A stretch of DNA of 64,000 bases, taken from the NCBI RefSeq assembly GCF_000745175.1, contig NZ_JQNI01000002.1:1999501-2063500 (forward strand). The letters are read 5' to 3'. A model generated the notes under the pieces. The model saw only the letters and a program-made list of their open reading frames with translations. It was not told the DNA's origin and searched no databases. The stretch's first letter is position 1. The number at the start of each line of letters is the position of its first letter. The DNA is from Deinococcus sp. YIM 77859. Its GTDB lineage: Bacteria > Deinococcota > Deinococci > Deinococcales > Deinococcaceae. Made by a program: the position numbers and the translations under genes. This document shows, piece after piece, positions 38,013-64,000 of the stretch.

Positions 38013-38666
38013 GTGAAGGCCAGGCTCGCGACCTCTGGAGCGCTCAAGGACATGCAGGAGGTGGTGGCGGCCATTACGGCGGGTGGGCACTCCCGCCGCT
38101 TTGGAAGCGATAAGGCTGCCGCCCGGCTGGAGGGGCGGACGCTGCTAGAGCATGTTGCGGCCAGCCTGAAGCCCTGTTCCCTGCGCCTCCTCATCGCTCC
38201 CCCCGGACGATACGTGTTGTCCGGCTGGGTGAACGTCCCCGATACCCGCCCGGGGGAGGGACCGCTGGGAGCGCTGGAAGCCGCACTCGCGGCGGCCCAG
38301 TGGAGGCGGGGCGCGTGCTGGGTGGCTTTTGCCGGGGTCGATATGCCCCGCCTGAGCCCCGCCTACTGGGTCACCCTGGCAAGAGCGCGCACACCCGACG
38401 CGCAGGCGGTGCTGGCCCTGGACGCCGCAGGCCGTCCGCACCCCCTCGCCGCGCTGTATCACACCGCGCTCCTGAAGGAGGTGACGGCCCTGCTGGACGC
38501 TGGGGAACGCCGGTTGCGGGCCGCTGCCCCGCTGGGCCGGACGGTGACCGTTCCCGCCCACCTCCTGGAGGAAGTCAGCCCCAAGGCCCTCCAGAACGTC
38601 AACACACCGGCAGATCTGGCTGCCCTCACCGAGCAGGCGTCACGACAACGCTCTTCTGAGCGGTGA
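38013..38666 (+). CDS. mobA: Molybdenum cofactor guanylyltransferase
   Basis: A ~217-aa MobA-type nucleotidyltransferase that links GMP to molybdopterin. Signature [16 protein letters not shown] is near the N-terminus, then [22 protein letters not shown] and a C-terminal [11 protein letters not shown] 38013 is chosen because GGAGGA precedes it by 4 nt; ATG 38052 just before the signature is an alternative. No other molybdopterin genes are adjacent. Its stop is 36 bp before the marC start, which has its own promoter. Confidence 0.9.
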   Translation: MKARLATSGALKDMQEVVAAITAGGHSRRFGSDKAAARLEGRTLLEHVAASLKPCSLRLLIAPPGRYVLSGWVNVPDTRPGEGPLGALEAALAAAQWRRGACWVAFAGVDMPRLSPAYWVTLARARTPDAQAVLALDAAGRPHPLAALYHTALLKEVTALLDAGERRLRAAAPLGRTVTVPAHLLEEVSPKALQNVNTPADLAALTEQASRQRSSER

Positions 38667-38688
38667 GGCGGCTTTCCCCCCCCTCAGG

Positions 38689-38694
38689 TACACT
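38689..38694 (+). promoter_or_regulatory. -10 box of marC
   Basis: TACACT stands 7 nt before GTG 38702, separating marC transcription from mobA. Confidence 0.55.
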
Positions 38695-38701
38695 CCCAAC
38701 A

Positions 38702-39376
<675 letters not shown>

Positions 39377-39451
39377 CGGCCGAAGCCGGAAGGTGTCACT
39401 CAGCGATTTGGCGCAACATTGTCCATACAGTCAGGCTTTAGACTTCCCCTT

Positions 39452-40012
39452 GTGAACCCCTTAGCGAGCGTGACGAGAGAGGAAGCGCGCAGCCTACGCG
39501 TGGTGCCGGATCTGAACGCGCCGCGCGTCCTGGTCCTGAACGCGTCGTATGAACCGTTGCAGGTGACCAGTGCCAAGCGCGCGATCACGCTCCTCCAGTA
39601 CGGTGTGGCCGAGGTGCTGGAGGTCAGTGGCGACGTGATTCGGTCGCCCAGCACCATCCTGAGGGTACCCAGCGTGATCCGCCTGAAGCGGTACGTGCGC
39701 CGCCCACGCGTTCACCCGGTGCCCTTTAACCGCCGCAACGTCTTGAGGCGCGACACTTTCGCCTGCCAGTACTGCGGTGCGGAAGCTGATCTGACGCTCG
39801 ATCACGTGGTGCCGCGGTCGCGGGGAGGACGCCATACCTGGGAAAACGTGGTGACCGCCTGCCGGGCGTGCAACCAGCGCAAGGGGAACCGTACCCCCGA
39901 CGAGGCCGGGATGCCGCTGCGCTCCCGGCCTCGCGCCCCTACGTTCGGTGTGTACGCGCACGGCCAGTTCGCCCACTGGCAGCCGGAGTGGGCCAGGTAC
40001 ATCGGGGGTTGA
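39452..40012 (+). CDS. HNH endonuclease-domain protein
   Basis: A 186-aa protein with an N-terminal ~90-residue region (VLVLNASYEPLQVTSAKRAITLL) typical of a widespread HNH subfamily and a C-terminal HNH nuclease: CQYCG, LDHVVPRSRGGRHTWENVVTACRACNQRKGN, with two CxxC pairs coordinating zinc. The biological role is unknown. The GTG start follows TAGACT (39439-39444) by 7 nt. Confidence 0.9.
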   Translation: MNPLASVTREEARSLRVVPDLNAPRVLVLNASYEPLQVTSAKRAITLLQYGVAEVLEVSGDVIRSPSTILRVPSVIRLKRYVRRPRVHPVPFNRRNVLRRDTFACQYCGAEADLTLDHVVPRSRGGRHTWENVVTACRACNQRKGNRTPDEAGMPLRSRPRAPTFGVYAHGQFAHWQPEWARYIGG

Positions 40013-40051
40013 CGCCCAGAGGACCAGTGCCTCCCCCTGCCAAACTACGGT

Positions 40052-40597
<546 letters not shown>

Positions 40598-40637
40598 GGG
40601 AAGCTCGGCTGCGGCACATGAAGGACTCATGGGGATG

Positions 40638-40676
40638 ACGCTCAGCGTGGTGCCATGTGCGCCGCTCACACTGAAG
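40638..40676 (+). promoter_or_regulatory. Promoter shared by the two WGxxGxxG genes (copy 2)
   Basis: ACGCTCAGCG (40638-40647) and CACACTGAAG (40667-40676), 29 bp apart start to start, as in copy 1 at 35791-35829. Both copies also carry ACATGAAG 13-14 nt before the first block. The ATG is 41 nt further with a CAAGGAG ribosome site. Confidence 0.5.
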
Positions 40677-40717
40677 GCACTTCATCCGCCACTCTCGGGC
40701 GATCTCAAGGAGTTCCT

Positions 40718-41293
40718 ATGAACAAGACGCTGCTGACACTTGCCCTGATCTTCGCTGCTCCCGCTGCCCTTGCGACTGCGCCGAGCGCCGGCTACCTCCA
40801 GGTGCAGGACACCAACAACAACGGGCAACAGGATGATTTTGGTGGTACGCCTGGTGAAGGCACCGAGGGGGTGGCCGAGGAGGTCGGTGAGAATGTCGAT
40901 CAGGCGGCCCAGGAGACCGGTGAGGCGATCGACAATGCCGTAGATACCGCGGGTGAGGCCGTGGACGACGCGGTGACCACCCCCGCTGAAACCACCGACA
41001 CCACCACGACGGACACGACCGGTACGGACACCACGACCGATACCACGACGACGGATACCACCGACACGGCAACCGATACAACCACCACGGATGTCGAGAA
41101 TGACGCGGTGACGACGCCCACGGAGAACGACGGAATTCCCGGCAACGAGCCCAACCGCAACGATGGTTTCCCGTGGGGGCTCCTCGGGCTGCTGGGTCTG
41201 GCGGGCCTAATGGGCCGGAACCGCTCGGCCACCGTCGTACAGACGACCACCACGCCCGGCACGACGTACACCAATCCCAACGACCGCCGCTAA
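40718..41293 (+). CDS. Secreted WGxxGxxG-motif protein (paralogue 2)
   Basis: A 191-aa paralogue of the 35868 gene. The signal peptide, the DTNNNGQQDDFGGTPGEG loop and VAEEVGENVDQAAQ are nearly the same; the central tract differs, being a Thr/Asp repeat region of about 60 residues. The C-terminus again has WGLLGLLGLAGLMGRNR followed by a Thr-rich tail. Thr-rich repeats suggest a stalk, possibly glycosylated. A strong hairpin terminator follows. Confidence 0.8.
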   Translation: MNKTLLTLALIFAAPAALATAPSAGYLQVQDTNNNGQQDDFGGTPGEGTEGVAEEVGENVDQAAQETGEAIDNAVDTAGEAVDDAVTTPAETTDTTTTDTTGTDTTTDTTTTDTTDTATDTTTTDVENDAVTTPTENDGIPGNEPNRNDGFPWGLLGLLGLAGLMGRNRSATVVQTTTTPGTTYTNPNDRR

Positions 41294-41316
41294 AGCCGCT
41301 TGACCAGCCTCACCTA

Positions 41317-41349
41317 CAGTGTCCCCGGAACCTCAGACCGGGGACACTG
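41317..41349 (+). terminator. Hairpin terminator between convergent genes
   Basis: A perfect 12-bp stem (CAGTGTCCCCGG with CCGGGGACACTG) with a 9-nt loop, between paralogue 2 and the convergent response regulator. There is no T tract, so it may act on both strands or need help. Confidence 0.65.
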
Positions 41350-41377
41350 GCTGTGTGTACTCTTGTGCTCTGGTGGG

Positions 41378-41839
41378 CTAGGCGCGGGGAGGAAAGCGCA
41401 CAAAAGTCATCCAGAAGTCCTCAAAGGCGCGGATGGCCGAGAGGAAGTTCTCGAAACCAACAGGCTTAACCACGTACCCATTGGCGTGGCGGGTGTAGGA
41501 GCCCCGTACGTCGTCTTCTGATTGGCTGGTGGTGAGCATCACGACGGGAATGGTGGCGAGGGCGGGGTTGCCCTTGATCTCAGCCAACACCTCCAGACCG
41601 TTTTTGCGGGGCATGTTGATGTCGAGGAGGATAACGTCTGGCCGCGGGGCCTGGGCGTACTCGCCCTCGCGGTGCAGGAAGCGCAGCGCCTCGACGCCGT
41701 CACGAACCACGTGCAGCCGGTTGGGAACGCGGGCATCGGCGAACGCTTCTTGGGTCAGCAGCACGTCGGGTTCGCTGTCCTCGACGAGCAGGATCTCGAT
41801 CGGGGGCCGGGCGGTCAGGGAGGGGTCGGATGCGTGCAT
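41378..41839 (-). CDS. Rcp1-type single-domain response regulator
   Basis: A 153-aa receiver domain without output domain. ILLVEDSEPDVLLTQEAF, the phospho-acceptor in VILLDINMPRKNG, VMLTTS and VVKPVGFENF place it in the Rcp1 family often paired with phytochromes or PAS kinases. ATG 41839 lies 5 nt after the histidine kinase stop, so it is the likely phosphorylation target of that kinase. Confidence 0.9.
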   Translation of the reverse strand: MHASDPSLTARPPIEILLVEDSEPDVLLTQEAFADARVPNRLHVVRDGVEALRFLHREGEYAQAPRPDVILLDINMPRKNGLEVLAEIKGNPALATIPVVMLTTSQSEDDVRGSYTRHANGYVVKPVGFENFLSAIRAFEDFWMTFVRFPPRA

Positions 41840-41844
41840 GGGTC

Positions 41845-44157
<2,313 letters not shown>

Positions 44158-44163
44158 CCACCC

Positions 44164-44829
<666 letters not shown>

Positions 44830-44835
44830 ACCTTC

Positions 44836-44841
44836 ATGATA
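44836..44841 (-). promoter_or_regulatory. -10 box of the DrRRA-type regulator
   Basis: TATCAT on the minus strand, 6 nt before the GTG start, the same hexamer used by ddrC. Confidence 0.55.
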
Positions 44842-44934
44842 GCGGGCTTCACATGCACTTCACGCCACAGCGGCCCTGCCCCCGCTTTTCCGGCGTATCA
44901 CGCGGACAACAGGGTGAGCTGCGCGCCCGTGACG

Positions 44935-44962
44935 TTGAACGCCGGAGGCTCTGTGCTACCTT
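44935..44962 (+). promoter_or_regulatory. RNase J promoter with long leader
   Basis: TTGAAC (44935-44940) and TACCTT (44957-44962) are spaced by 16 bp. They predict a leader of about 150 nt before ATG 45120, long for this genome; RNase mRNAs are often autoregulated through their leaders. A short hairpin (CCGCA with TGCGG) lies near 44982-44998. Confidence 0.45.
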
Positions 44963-45119
44963 GAGGGGACTACGCCCTGCGCCGCAACCGGCTGCGGGTG
45001 ACACAAACCGTTTTTCCCGGGCCGCGCTTCCCGGCGTGGCTGCACCATTCAAACCGCACCGCCATGACCTCCCCATGCCCTTCCGGCCAGGAAAAGCGCT
45101 GTGCGACCGGAGACAGAAG

Positions 45120-46814
<1,695 letters not shown>

Positions 46815-46843
46815 GGGCGGCAGGGGGCAGTCCCCTGCCCGGT

Positions 46844-47032
46844 CTACTCCTCGATGATCGTGGTGGTGGTGGTGGTCTGCGTGGCAGGCTCGCGGACAGG
46901 CCTTTCTTCTCTGACCTCGTGCCGCTCAGTGCGGGTATGCGTCTCGGTGCCTCCCTCCGCGGAGTGGGACTCGTGAACTTCGGTGGTTTCAGAGCGCTCC
47001 ACGTCATGGCTGCGGTCGTCTCTTCCCGTCAT
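46844..47032 (-). CDS. Small charged His/Thr/Glu-rich protein (62 aa)
   Basis: A 62-aa hydrophilic, probably disordered protein: MTGRDDRSHDVERSETTEVHE-like start, repeated Glu/His/Arg/Thr, a run of Thr near the end and an acidic IIEE tail. A perfect AAGGAGG ribosome site lies 7 nt before the ATG, and TACGCT (47054-47059) is a plausible -10, so the gene looks real despite its composition. It is divergent from clpP. No family recognised. Confidence 0.6.
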   Translation of the reverse strand: MTGRDDRSHDVERSETTEVHESHSAEGGTETHTRTERHEVREERPVREPATQTTTTTTIIEE

Positions 47033-47154
47033 CTTGGACCTCCTTGGGGGTCTAGCGTACGCGAACTGCCGCGTGCGGGCGATGAACTTTTGTTGAGGGT
47101 CAGGGGGAGTCGCCGCCCCCTGCCTGAGCGCAGCTTTGCCCACGTTCCCCGCCG

Positions 47155-49038
<1,884 letters not shown>

Positions 49039-49092
49039 TGGGGACATCGTGGGCGGGGTGTCTTTTCCAAAAGGGTCGTGGCCCCAGCGGTG

Positions 49093-49127
<35 letters not shown>

Positions 49128-49155
49128 TGTGTGGTTTCGGTTTTAAGGAGCAAGC

Positions 49156-51597
<2,442 letters not shown>

Positions 51598-51618
51598 GGA
51601 AGCTTTCAGCAGTAGCCA

Positions 51619-51660
51619 CCATCAGGAACGCCTTCGGAAGATCGGAGGCGTTCCTGATGG
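51619..51660 (+). terminator. Terminator between lon and convergent malic enzyme
   Basis: A perfect 15-bp stem (51619-51633 with 51646-51660) and a 12-nt loop. There is no T tract. It ends right at the stop of the convergent malic enzyme gene and may serve both. Confidence 0.7.
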
Positions 51661-53412
<1,752 letters not shown>

Positions 53413-53472
53413 AGTTCAGGCTAGCCAGGGGCAGGGCACCTTGAGGGGAACGGGCTAGACGGCTTCTTCCCT

Positions 53473-55221
<1,749 letters not shown>

Positions 55222-55278
55222 AACCTCCGAAGTGTAGCCCACCAGAACGGCAATTCTTCCGGAGCGTGTACAAGATTT

Positions 55279-55722
55279 TTACTCAATGCAAGAATTCTTC
55301 GTTTGCCTCTGCTGCTCGTGCCACCGCTCCCGCAGCCGCGCGAAGCCCGCGTTGATCCTCGCCTGGGGAAGCACCATCTGTCCGGTGGTGCCGTACCCGA
55401 TCTCGTCGCCAAGGTCCGAGACGGCACGCAGGTGGCACAGAATCCGGCGGCCCTCCATCCCGCCGAAGGTGGCGGTTACGGTCACGGTCATGCCGGGCAG
55501 CGCCGAGGCGGTGTGGATCACCTGAACGTCGGTCCCGATACCGCCCTCTCCTTCCTCCAGAAAGGGGAGGATAATCTTGCGGCCCGCCTCCTCGAAGTGG
55601 CGGGCCAGCCAGTAGGTCGCGTACACGGGGTGCACCGGGCCCAGCTCGGCAAAGTGCACGGTCATCTCGTCGGTCACGGTGACGGTGAGGGTCTGGGTAA
55701 AGCCCGCCGGAATCGGACGCAT
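55279..55722 (-). CDS. FlK-like hotdog thioesterase
   Basis: A 147-aa single-domain hotdog protein similar to fluoroacetyl-CoA-thioesterase-type enzymes. The helix [35 protein letters not shown] and [22 protein letters not shown] form the core; the Thr/Glu/His arrangement of the FlK active site is approximately retained. The natural substrate is unknown, perhaps a short acyl-CoA. TAGCCT lies 6 nt before the ATG. Confidence 0.8.
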   Translation of the reverse strand: MRPIPAGFTQTLTVTVTDEMTVHFAELGPVHPVYATYWLARHFEEAGRKIILPFLEEGEGGIGTDVQVIHTASALPGMTVTVTATFGGMEGRRILCHLRAVSDLGDEIGYGTTGQMVLPQARINAGFARLRERWHEQQRQTKNSCIE

Positions 55723-55804
55723 AGGAAGAGGCTAGCAGGGGGAGGAGCGGGCTCTGTGAAGGAACTCCAGGCCAGGGGTGGGCTGGCCGCCTCAGCACCG
55801 CCCG

Positions 55805-55810
55805 TAGACT
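55805..55810 (+). promoter_or_regulatory. -10 box of the YihY-family gene
   Basis: TAGACT, 6 nt before ATG 55817. Confidence 0.55.
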
Positions 55811-55816
55811 GCCTTT

Positions 55817-56998
<1,182 letters not shown>

Positions 56999-57096
56999 GG
57001 TCTGGGGTGGGGGAGCCTGCCGCCGCGTTTCTGTGTGGTGAGTGGGTTGGCGAAGTCTTGTTCTGGAGGAACCGGGTATCTTGGAGCGGGCTGCCC

Positions 57097-57828
57097 TCAG
57101 AGCCCCTTGACCGGATACGGCAGCGTTCCCTCGTAGATCGCCCGGCCCACAATCGCCCCGTGGATGCCTTCTTCGGCCAGCAGGCGCACGTCGTCCAGGG
57201 TGGCGACGCCGCCGCCCACAATGAGGGTATTCGTCCAGAGCCGGCGCACCTGGCGCATCAGGTCGCGGTCAAGGCCCCTGAGGGTGCCGTCGCGGGTGAC
57301 GTCGGTAAAGATCAGGGTTTCTAGGCCCGCAGCCGCGAGCTGGGGCGTGAATTCAGCCACGTGCCGGCCGCTGCCCTCGGCCCAGCCGTGGATGGCGACC
57401 TCCAGGCCGCGCGCGTCGAGGCTTACCACCACCCGTTCCGGGCCGTGGGCTCCGATCAGCTCCTGCACGAGCTCGGGGTTCTTGACAGCGGCAGTGCCGA
57501 TGACCACGCGCGCCACCCCTGCCCGCAGGAGGTCTTCGGCGGCCCTGCGGTCGCGAATGCCGCCCCCCACCTCCACCGGTACGCCGAGTTCGGCGGTGAT
57601 CTGCTCGATCAGGGCCCGGTTCTCGCCGCGTCCGGTGGCAGCGTCGAGATCCACCAGGTGCACCAGCTCCGCGCCGAGCGCAGCCCAGTGACGGGCGGCC
57701 GAGAGTGGGGACTCGAAGTACACCGTCTCGCGGTCGGGGTCACCCTCGTACAGGCGCACGGCGCGGCCCGACTGGATGTCCACGCAGGGGATGATCTGGG
57801 GAAGGGCAGCCGAATGCGGGCCAGTCAT
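57097..57828 (-). CDS. hisA: ProFAR isomerase HisA
   Basis: A 243-aa TIM-barrel enzyme of histidine synthesis that isomerises ProFAR to [20 protein letters not shown] at strand 1 (catalytic Asp), [40 protein letters not shown] (second catalytic Asp) and [12 protein letters not shown] are standard. ATG 57828 is 7 nt after TATCCT; the longer frame from 57906 enters the divergent glycosyltransferase promoter. No other his genes are nearby. Confidence 0.97.
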   Translation of the reverse strand: MTGPHSAALPQIIPCVDIQSGRAVRLYEGDPDRETVYFESPLSAARHWAALGAELVHLVDLDAATGRGENRALIEQITAELGVPVEVGGGIRDRRAAEDLLRAGVARVVIGTAAVKNPELVQELIGAHGPERVVVSLDARGLEVAIHGWAEGSGRHVAEFTPQLAAAGLETLIFTDVTRDGTLRGLDRDLMRQVRRLWTNTLIVGGGVATLDDVRLLAEEGIHGAIVGRAIYEGTLPYPVKGL

Positions 57829-57880
57829 GTGAGCCAGGATAGCGGCCTGGTCGTCGGCGGAAGGGTACACTCCGGAAGCC

Positions 57881-59026
<1,146 letters not shown>

Positions 59027-59053
59027 GGCCTGCGAGCAGACCCTCCCGGCAGC

Positions 59054-59077
59054 AAAAACCCCCGCACAAGCGGGGGC
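59054..59077 (-). terminator. Terminator after tRNA-Leu (bidirectional)
   Basis: A perfect 7-bp stem (CCCCCGC with GCGGGGG), 4-nt loop, and T5 on the minus strand directly after the tRNA. It also follows the convergent glycosyltransferase. Confidence 0.85.
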
Positions 59078-59082
59078 TTCTC

Positions 59083-59169
<87 letters not shown>

Positions 59170-59286
59170 TCCTTGGCTTCGCCCGGGCAGGGGCGCGTTT
59201 CAGGCTTGCTTACTTTAGCGGGACCTTCCGGAACTGTCAACAGGGGACAAAGCCCGTCCTGGCGCTTTGCCCCCTGTCTTCCGCGC

Positions 59287-60415
<1,129 letters not shown>

Positions 60416-60421
60416 TACGGC

Positions 60422-61243
<822 letters not shown>

Positions 61244-61392
61244 GGCTGGAGGGTAATACGGATTCCGGCCACGCTGTGAGCCTTTGGGAAAGTGCCCAGG
61301 GCGAGCGCCATTCTGAAATCCGTCCTTTTTCCTTCTCCCGCCGGTTGGGATTCACAGGGATTCAACCGGAATCGTCGAACACCCCGGCTCGG

Positions 61393-61989
61393 CTACGGCA
61401 GGCCGACCAGCCCCAGCGTGTTGATCAGAGCCAGCTCAACGCCTAGCTCGGCGGCCAGCCCCGGGTCCGGCGTGCCCGGCGGACCCGCCAGCAGCAGCGT
61501 GGGACGAGCTTCCAAACCGATGCTGCCGGTGTTGTCCAGCCGAGCGAGCAGCGCCTCGAAGGTCCAGTCGCGGGCCCACAGGCGTTTGACCGCCTGCAGG
61601 GCGGCGGTGCCGGGCGGAGAGACCTGCGCTGTTTCGACCTCGCGCCCTCCGGGGCGACGCACGTGCAGTGGGCCCCGGCTCAGGCCCGCATGGCCCAGCG
61701 CTCGGTAAAAGAGCTGCACGGCGTCGTCTTCCAGGTAGCTCGTGCGAATCAGGGCCTCGGCGCGGGGAGACAGGGCCTCCAGCAGGTCCTCGTCAAGGCG
61801 GTCAGGCTTCACGGGGGCGAGCAGACGCGAAAGCTGCTCGGGCAGGTTGGCCGCCCGGTAAAACGCCTCCTCGAAGGCCGCGGGCAGGAGCATGGCGGCC
61901 GGAACGCGTTCCGGGTGCGCGGCCAGACGGTGCGTCTCGGCCCCGACCACGGCGGCAGGCTGCCGGGCCGCCTCGGCAAAGGTCAGCAT
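61393..61989 (-). CDS. Hypothetical protein (198 aa)
   Basis: A soluble, Ala/Leu/Arg-rich, mainly helical protein without signal peptide or recognisable motif. The first third has a helical pattern ([26 protein letters not shown]), the middle [23 protein letters not shown] and the end a hydrophobic strand-helix. The ATG is supported by TAAGCT 6 nt upstream. It is divergent from the BstA-like gene. The 149-bp gap to the hydratase gene holds no other ORF I can support. Confidence 0.6.
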   Translation of the reverse strand: MLTFAEAARQPAAVVGAETHRLAAHPERVPAAMLLPAAFEEAFYRAANLPEQLSRLLAPVKPDRLDEDLLEALSPRAEALIRTSYLEDDAVQLFYRALGHAGLSRGPLHVRRPGGREVETAQVSPPGTAALQAVKRLWARDWTFEALLARLDNTGSIGLEARPTLLLAGPPGTPDPGLAAELGVELALINTLGLVGLP

Positions 61990-62035
61990 GGGGTGAGCTT
62001 AACGCGTGGGCTTCAACCTGCGCGATACTCGGTTC

Positions 62036-62605
62036 ATGTCCCCTGACCTGGAGGCGAGGCGGTATCCCATCGGCCCAGTTCAAGACTTGCCTGGGCGCGA
62101 CCGGGCGACACTGGAGGCTGTGGCGGCGCGGATGGAGGCGGCGGGCCGTGCGTGGCGCGAGGCCCTGACCGGGCGGGATGAGGCGGAGTTGGGCCGCACC
62201 TATCGCCCCGGGGCGTGGACGGTGCGGCAGCTCGCCCATCACGCGGCGGACGCGCATGTTCACGGCCTCAACCGGCTGCGGTATAGCCTCACGGCGGAGG
62301 AATACGTGATTCAGCCCTTCGACCAGCAGGGCTGGCTGATGCTGCCCGACGCAGCGCTTCCGGTCGAGGCGGCGCTGGCGCTGATGGACGCTGTGAATGT
62401 GCGTTGGGGAGCACTGCTGCGCGGCCTTGACCCAGCCCTGTTCGCTCGGCGCGTCCTCCATCCGCAAGAAGGTGAACAGGACCTATGGCGGCTTCTGGCC
62501 AAGCACGACTGGCATCTGCGTCACCACCTTGCGCAGGTGCGGCTGGCGCTGGGTCAGGCGGGTGAGGGCAAGGAGGCGGTCACTCCGCCCCCTCCTCAGC
62601 ACTGA
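62036..62605 (+). CDS. BstA/YfiT-type DinB-fold bacillithiol transferase
   Basis: A 189-aa DinB-fold four-helix protein. YPIGPVQDL near the start, RPGAWTVRQLAHHAADAHVHGLNR and the C-terminal KHDWHLRHHLAQV give the three-His metal site of the YfiT/BstA group. Deinococcus makes bacillithiol, so S-transfer to electrophiles is a reasonable role. ATG 62036 lies 6 nt after GATACT; the frame from 62006 overlaps the promoter. The 3' end overlaps the convergent gene by 26 bp. Confidence 0.85.
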   Translation: MSPDLEARRYPIGPVQDLPGRDRATLEAVAARMEAAGRAWREALTGRDEAELGRTYRPGAWTVRQLAHHAADAHVHGLNRLRYSLTAEEYVIQPFDQQGWLMLPDAALPVEAALALMDAVNVRWGALLRGLDPALFARRVLHPQEGEQDLWRLLAKHDWHLRHHLAQVRLALGQAGEGKEAVTPPPPQH

Positions 62606-63287
62606 CTCGCCCAGCCACTTTGGCCTGGGTCGCCTGTTCGGCGCGCTGCACGTCCTGTTCCTCAATGTGGCGCTGTTCCGAGTCGTGCTCGAACAGTTCG
62701 CGGCGGGCACGCAACTTGGCCTCGGGCTGCTGGAGGTCACTGCCCTGCCCGCGGTGCACCCGTTGGAAGAACACCAGCGCGCCGCCCGCCAAAGCGAGCG
62801 CCCCCGCGAAGTACAGCGTTTCCCGCGCATTCTCCCAACGGATGAAGTGTTCCAGGAACGTCACGCCCAGAATCACGATCACCACCGATACGACCTTCTG
62901 TTCCAGGTCCGAGAGGGTCTCTACGCCCAGCGCCGAGGTCAGGTTCAGCGGCCGGATGAAAAGCGAATACAGCCCTACGCCGATCAGGTAAAACACGACG
63001 GCCTTGAGCATGGTCCCCACGACCTCCAAGAACTCCACCGCCAGGGTTCCGGATTGACTTGCCACGCCGCGGGTGAACATGTCGTGCCACGTCTCATAGA
63101 CGGTATACAGGGCCAGGAGGGTGCCCTGTAGAAACAGGCTAAACGCCACGAGCAGCACCGCGATCACGGCGATCAGCACCACGAAGCGGGTCCGGCCGAT
63201 CAGCTCGCTGAACCACTCGCGCTTGGAAGAAGGGGAAGGCCTCACTCCTTCATCTTGCCTGCCCGCAGGTCTCCCCCCGGTCTCCAT
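62580..63287 (-). CDS. YqhA-family membrane protein
   Basis: A ~235-aa UPF0114/YqhA-like protein: four hydrophobic helices, with RTRFVVLIAVIAVLLVAF, EFLEVVGTMLKAVVFYLIGVGLYSLFI and WENARETLYFAGALALAGGAL, preceded by the conserved EWFSELIGRTR. A charged ~65-residue C-terminal tail is extra. The start is uncertain: ATG 63287 is used, but GTG 63245 directly before the domain, next to an AAGGA, is also possible. Function unknown. Confidence 0.8.
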   Translation of the reverse strand: METGGRPAGRQDEGVRPSPSSKREWFSELIGRTRFVVLIAVIAVLLVAFSLFLQGTLLALYTVYETWHDMFTRGVASQSGTLAVEFLEVVGTMLKAVVFYLIGVGLYSLFIRPLNLTSALGVETLSDLEQKVVSVVIVILGVTFLEHFIRWENARETLYFAGALALAGGALVFFQRVHRGQGSDLQQPEAKLRARRELFEHDSEQRHIEEQDVQRAEQATQAKVAGRVSAEEGAE

Positions 63288-63326
63288 AAAGATCAGCTCG
63301 CCTTCGGGTGAGGACCGGTTTGCAGC

Positions 63327-63346
63327 GCGCGCTACCCGTAGCGCGC
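63327..63346. terminator. Hairpin at the DUF4385 gene stop
   Basis: A perfect 8-bp GC-rich stem (GCGCGCTA with TAGCGCGC) and 4-nt loop that includes the stop codon of the leftward DUF4385 gene (63332-63334). No T tract follows; it may be an attenuator or processing hairpin. Confidence 0.45.
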
Positions 63347-63826
63347 CCGGTGTTCCCGTTTCAGGCGGGCGTAGGTCTCGTTGGCCTCGGCCTGATCCCA
63401 CTTCGCCTTGAAGAGGCGGGCCGCTTCGGCCTTCGCTGGGTCTTCTGGCGACCGGGGCAGTTCGGGGCGTCCGTGTGCGCCGCTTTGGCCCCTGCGGTCC
63501 GCGGGGACCGGTCCGGCGTACTTGCGGCCCCCCTTGTGGTTGGCATACCGCCGCGCCCGGGTAAAGCCCATCTGCAAGAACTTCCGCGCCATATCGGCCC
63601 CCACGAAATCCCCGGCTTCCAGGTACTCCAAGAACATCCGGTAGATCGTTTCGCTGCTCACCCGCGCCAGCTCCGGTGTGGCAAAGCGCCAGTGCGGCAA
63701 CAGCTCGGCCTTGTAGGGCTGAACCAGCAAGACGCCCTGTTCTCCTACGCCCACCCGGTACAGCTCGGGGTGGGCCCGTAGGTCGAGGTGGGCGTAGTCG
63801 AGGGAGTAGTCAAACTTGCGGGACAT
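63332..63826 (-). CDS. DUF4385 protein
   Basis: A 164-aa soluble protein matching the DUF4385 family: KFDYSLDYAHLDLRAHPELYRVG, VQPYKAELLPHWRFATPE, the helix MARKFLQMGFTRARRYANHKGGRKY, and an Arg/Glu/Lys-rich C-terminus. Function unknown. TAGCGC, a weak -10-like box, lies 6 nt before the ATG. Confidence 0.85.
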   Translation of the reverse strand: MSRKFDYSLDYAHLDLRAHPELYRVGVGEQGVLLVQPYKAELLPHWRFATPELARVSSETIYRMFLEYLEAGDFVGADMARKFLQMGFTRARRYANHKGGRKYAGPVPADRRGQSGAHGRPELPRSPEDPAKAEAARLFKAKWDQAEANETYARLKREHRARYG

Positions 63827-63899
63827 GCTGGGGCGCTACGGCGAGCAGCGAAAAGGCACGCAAGTGCCCCAGCGCCGCCCGCCCTTCTGGGTTCATCCT

Positions 63900-64000
63900 T
63901 CAGTTCATGCGGTCGTCGTCCAGCATGGCCTGGAGCATCCAGCGGATCTTGTCGATGCGGGCCGCGTAGCCGTTAAACATGTCGGCCGTCGCCGGATCGT
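63900..64000 (-). CDS. Dps-family protein, C-terminal fragment (runs off window)
   Basis: Reading leftward from the window edge, the last 33 residues are in frame to a TGA at 63900-63902. The pattern DPATADMFNGYAARIDKIRW followed by a methionine-rich helix and acidic end is typical of Dps C-termini, ferritin-like dodecamers that protect DNA and store iron or manganese. Only the end is visible, so identity rests on this short match. Confidence 0.6.
   Translation of the reverse strand, partial: DPATADMFNGYAARIDKIRWMLQAMLDDDRMN

Overview
The window reads as chromosomal DNA from a Deinococcus species. It is very GC-rich. It carries the Deinococcus-specific DNA-damage gene ddrC with a palindromic radiation/desiccation response motif, the cinA-thpR-recA operon, a DrRRA-type response regulator divergent from RNase J, and a CrtO/CruF carotenoid cluster of the deinoxanthin type. 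About 25 genes have a TANNNT-like -10 box only 5-7 nt before the start codon, the signature of the leaderless transcripts typical of this genus; I used it to choose many starts. No IS element, prophage, rRNA operon or CRISPR array is visible, and no gene-free gap exceeds 300 bp. The exact species cannot be fixed from the sequence alone.

Layout. 1-4.5 kb: an uncharacterised coupled cluster (Roadblock-domain protein, secreted/membrane protein, long helical protein), then tsaE. 4.5-7.9 kb: ackA and pta. 7.9-10 kb: two LptF/LptG-type permeases. 10-18 kb: ddrC, a CrtI/CrtD-like desaturase, an MFS transporter, and the coupled operon crtO-cruF-plsC-like-glycosyltransferase, in which cruF is broken by a 1-bp frameshift in a G6 run. 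18-21 kb: two small membrane genes, a Fur-family regulator, birA-bioY. 21-25 kb: vapBC and cinA-thpR-recA. 25-27 kb: dnaX, preceded by a leaderless 37-codon upstream ORF that overlaps its start codon and contains a G-quadruplex motif. 27-34 kb: a family-10 glycosidase-like secreted protein, flavin reductase, ABC exporter, CobW GTPase, PaaI-like thioesterase and small genus-restricted genes. 34-41 kb: metK, coaD-rsmD, mobA, marC, HNH and HD proteins, and two paralogous secreted WGxxGxxG-type proteins. 41-47 kb: two-component genes and RNase J. 47-51.6 kb: clpP-clpX-lon. 51.6-56 kb: tandem malic enzymes, hotdog thioesterase, YihY. 57-64 kb: hisA, GT4, tRNA-Leu(CAG), mdh, enoyl-CoA hydratase, BstA/YfiT, YqhA-like, DUF4385, and the C-terminus of a Dps protein.

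How parts connect. Damage response (ddrC, recA operon, DrRRA regulator, dps), proteolysis (clpPX, lon under a likely HspR site) and carotenoid synthesis are all stress-protection functions. AckA/Pta, two malic enzymes and malate dehydrogenase make up an acetate and C4-acid hub. The most interesting unexplained signals are regulatory: the dnaX upstream ORF with its G4 motif, the HAIR element buried in the end of clpX, the damage-response operator (RDRM) buried in the last codons of the desaturase gene, the inverted repeat over the birA promoter, and the duplicated promoter shared by the two WGxxGxxG genes.
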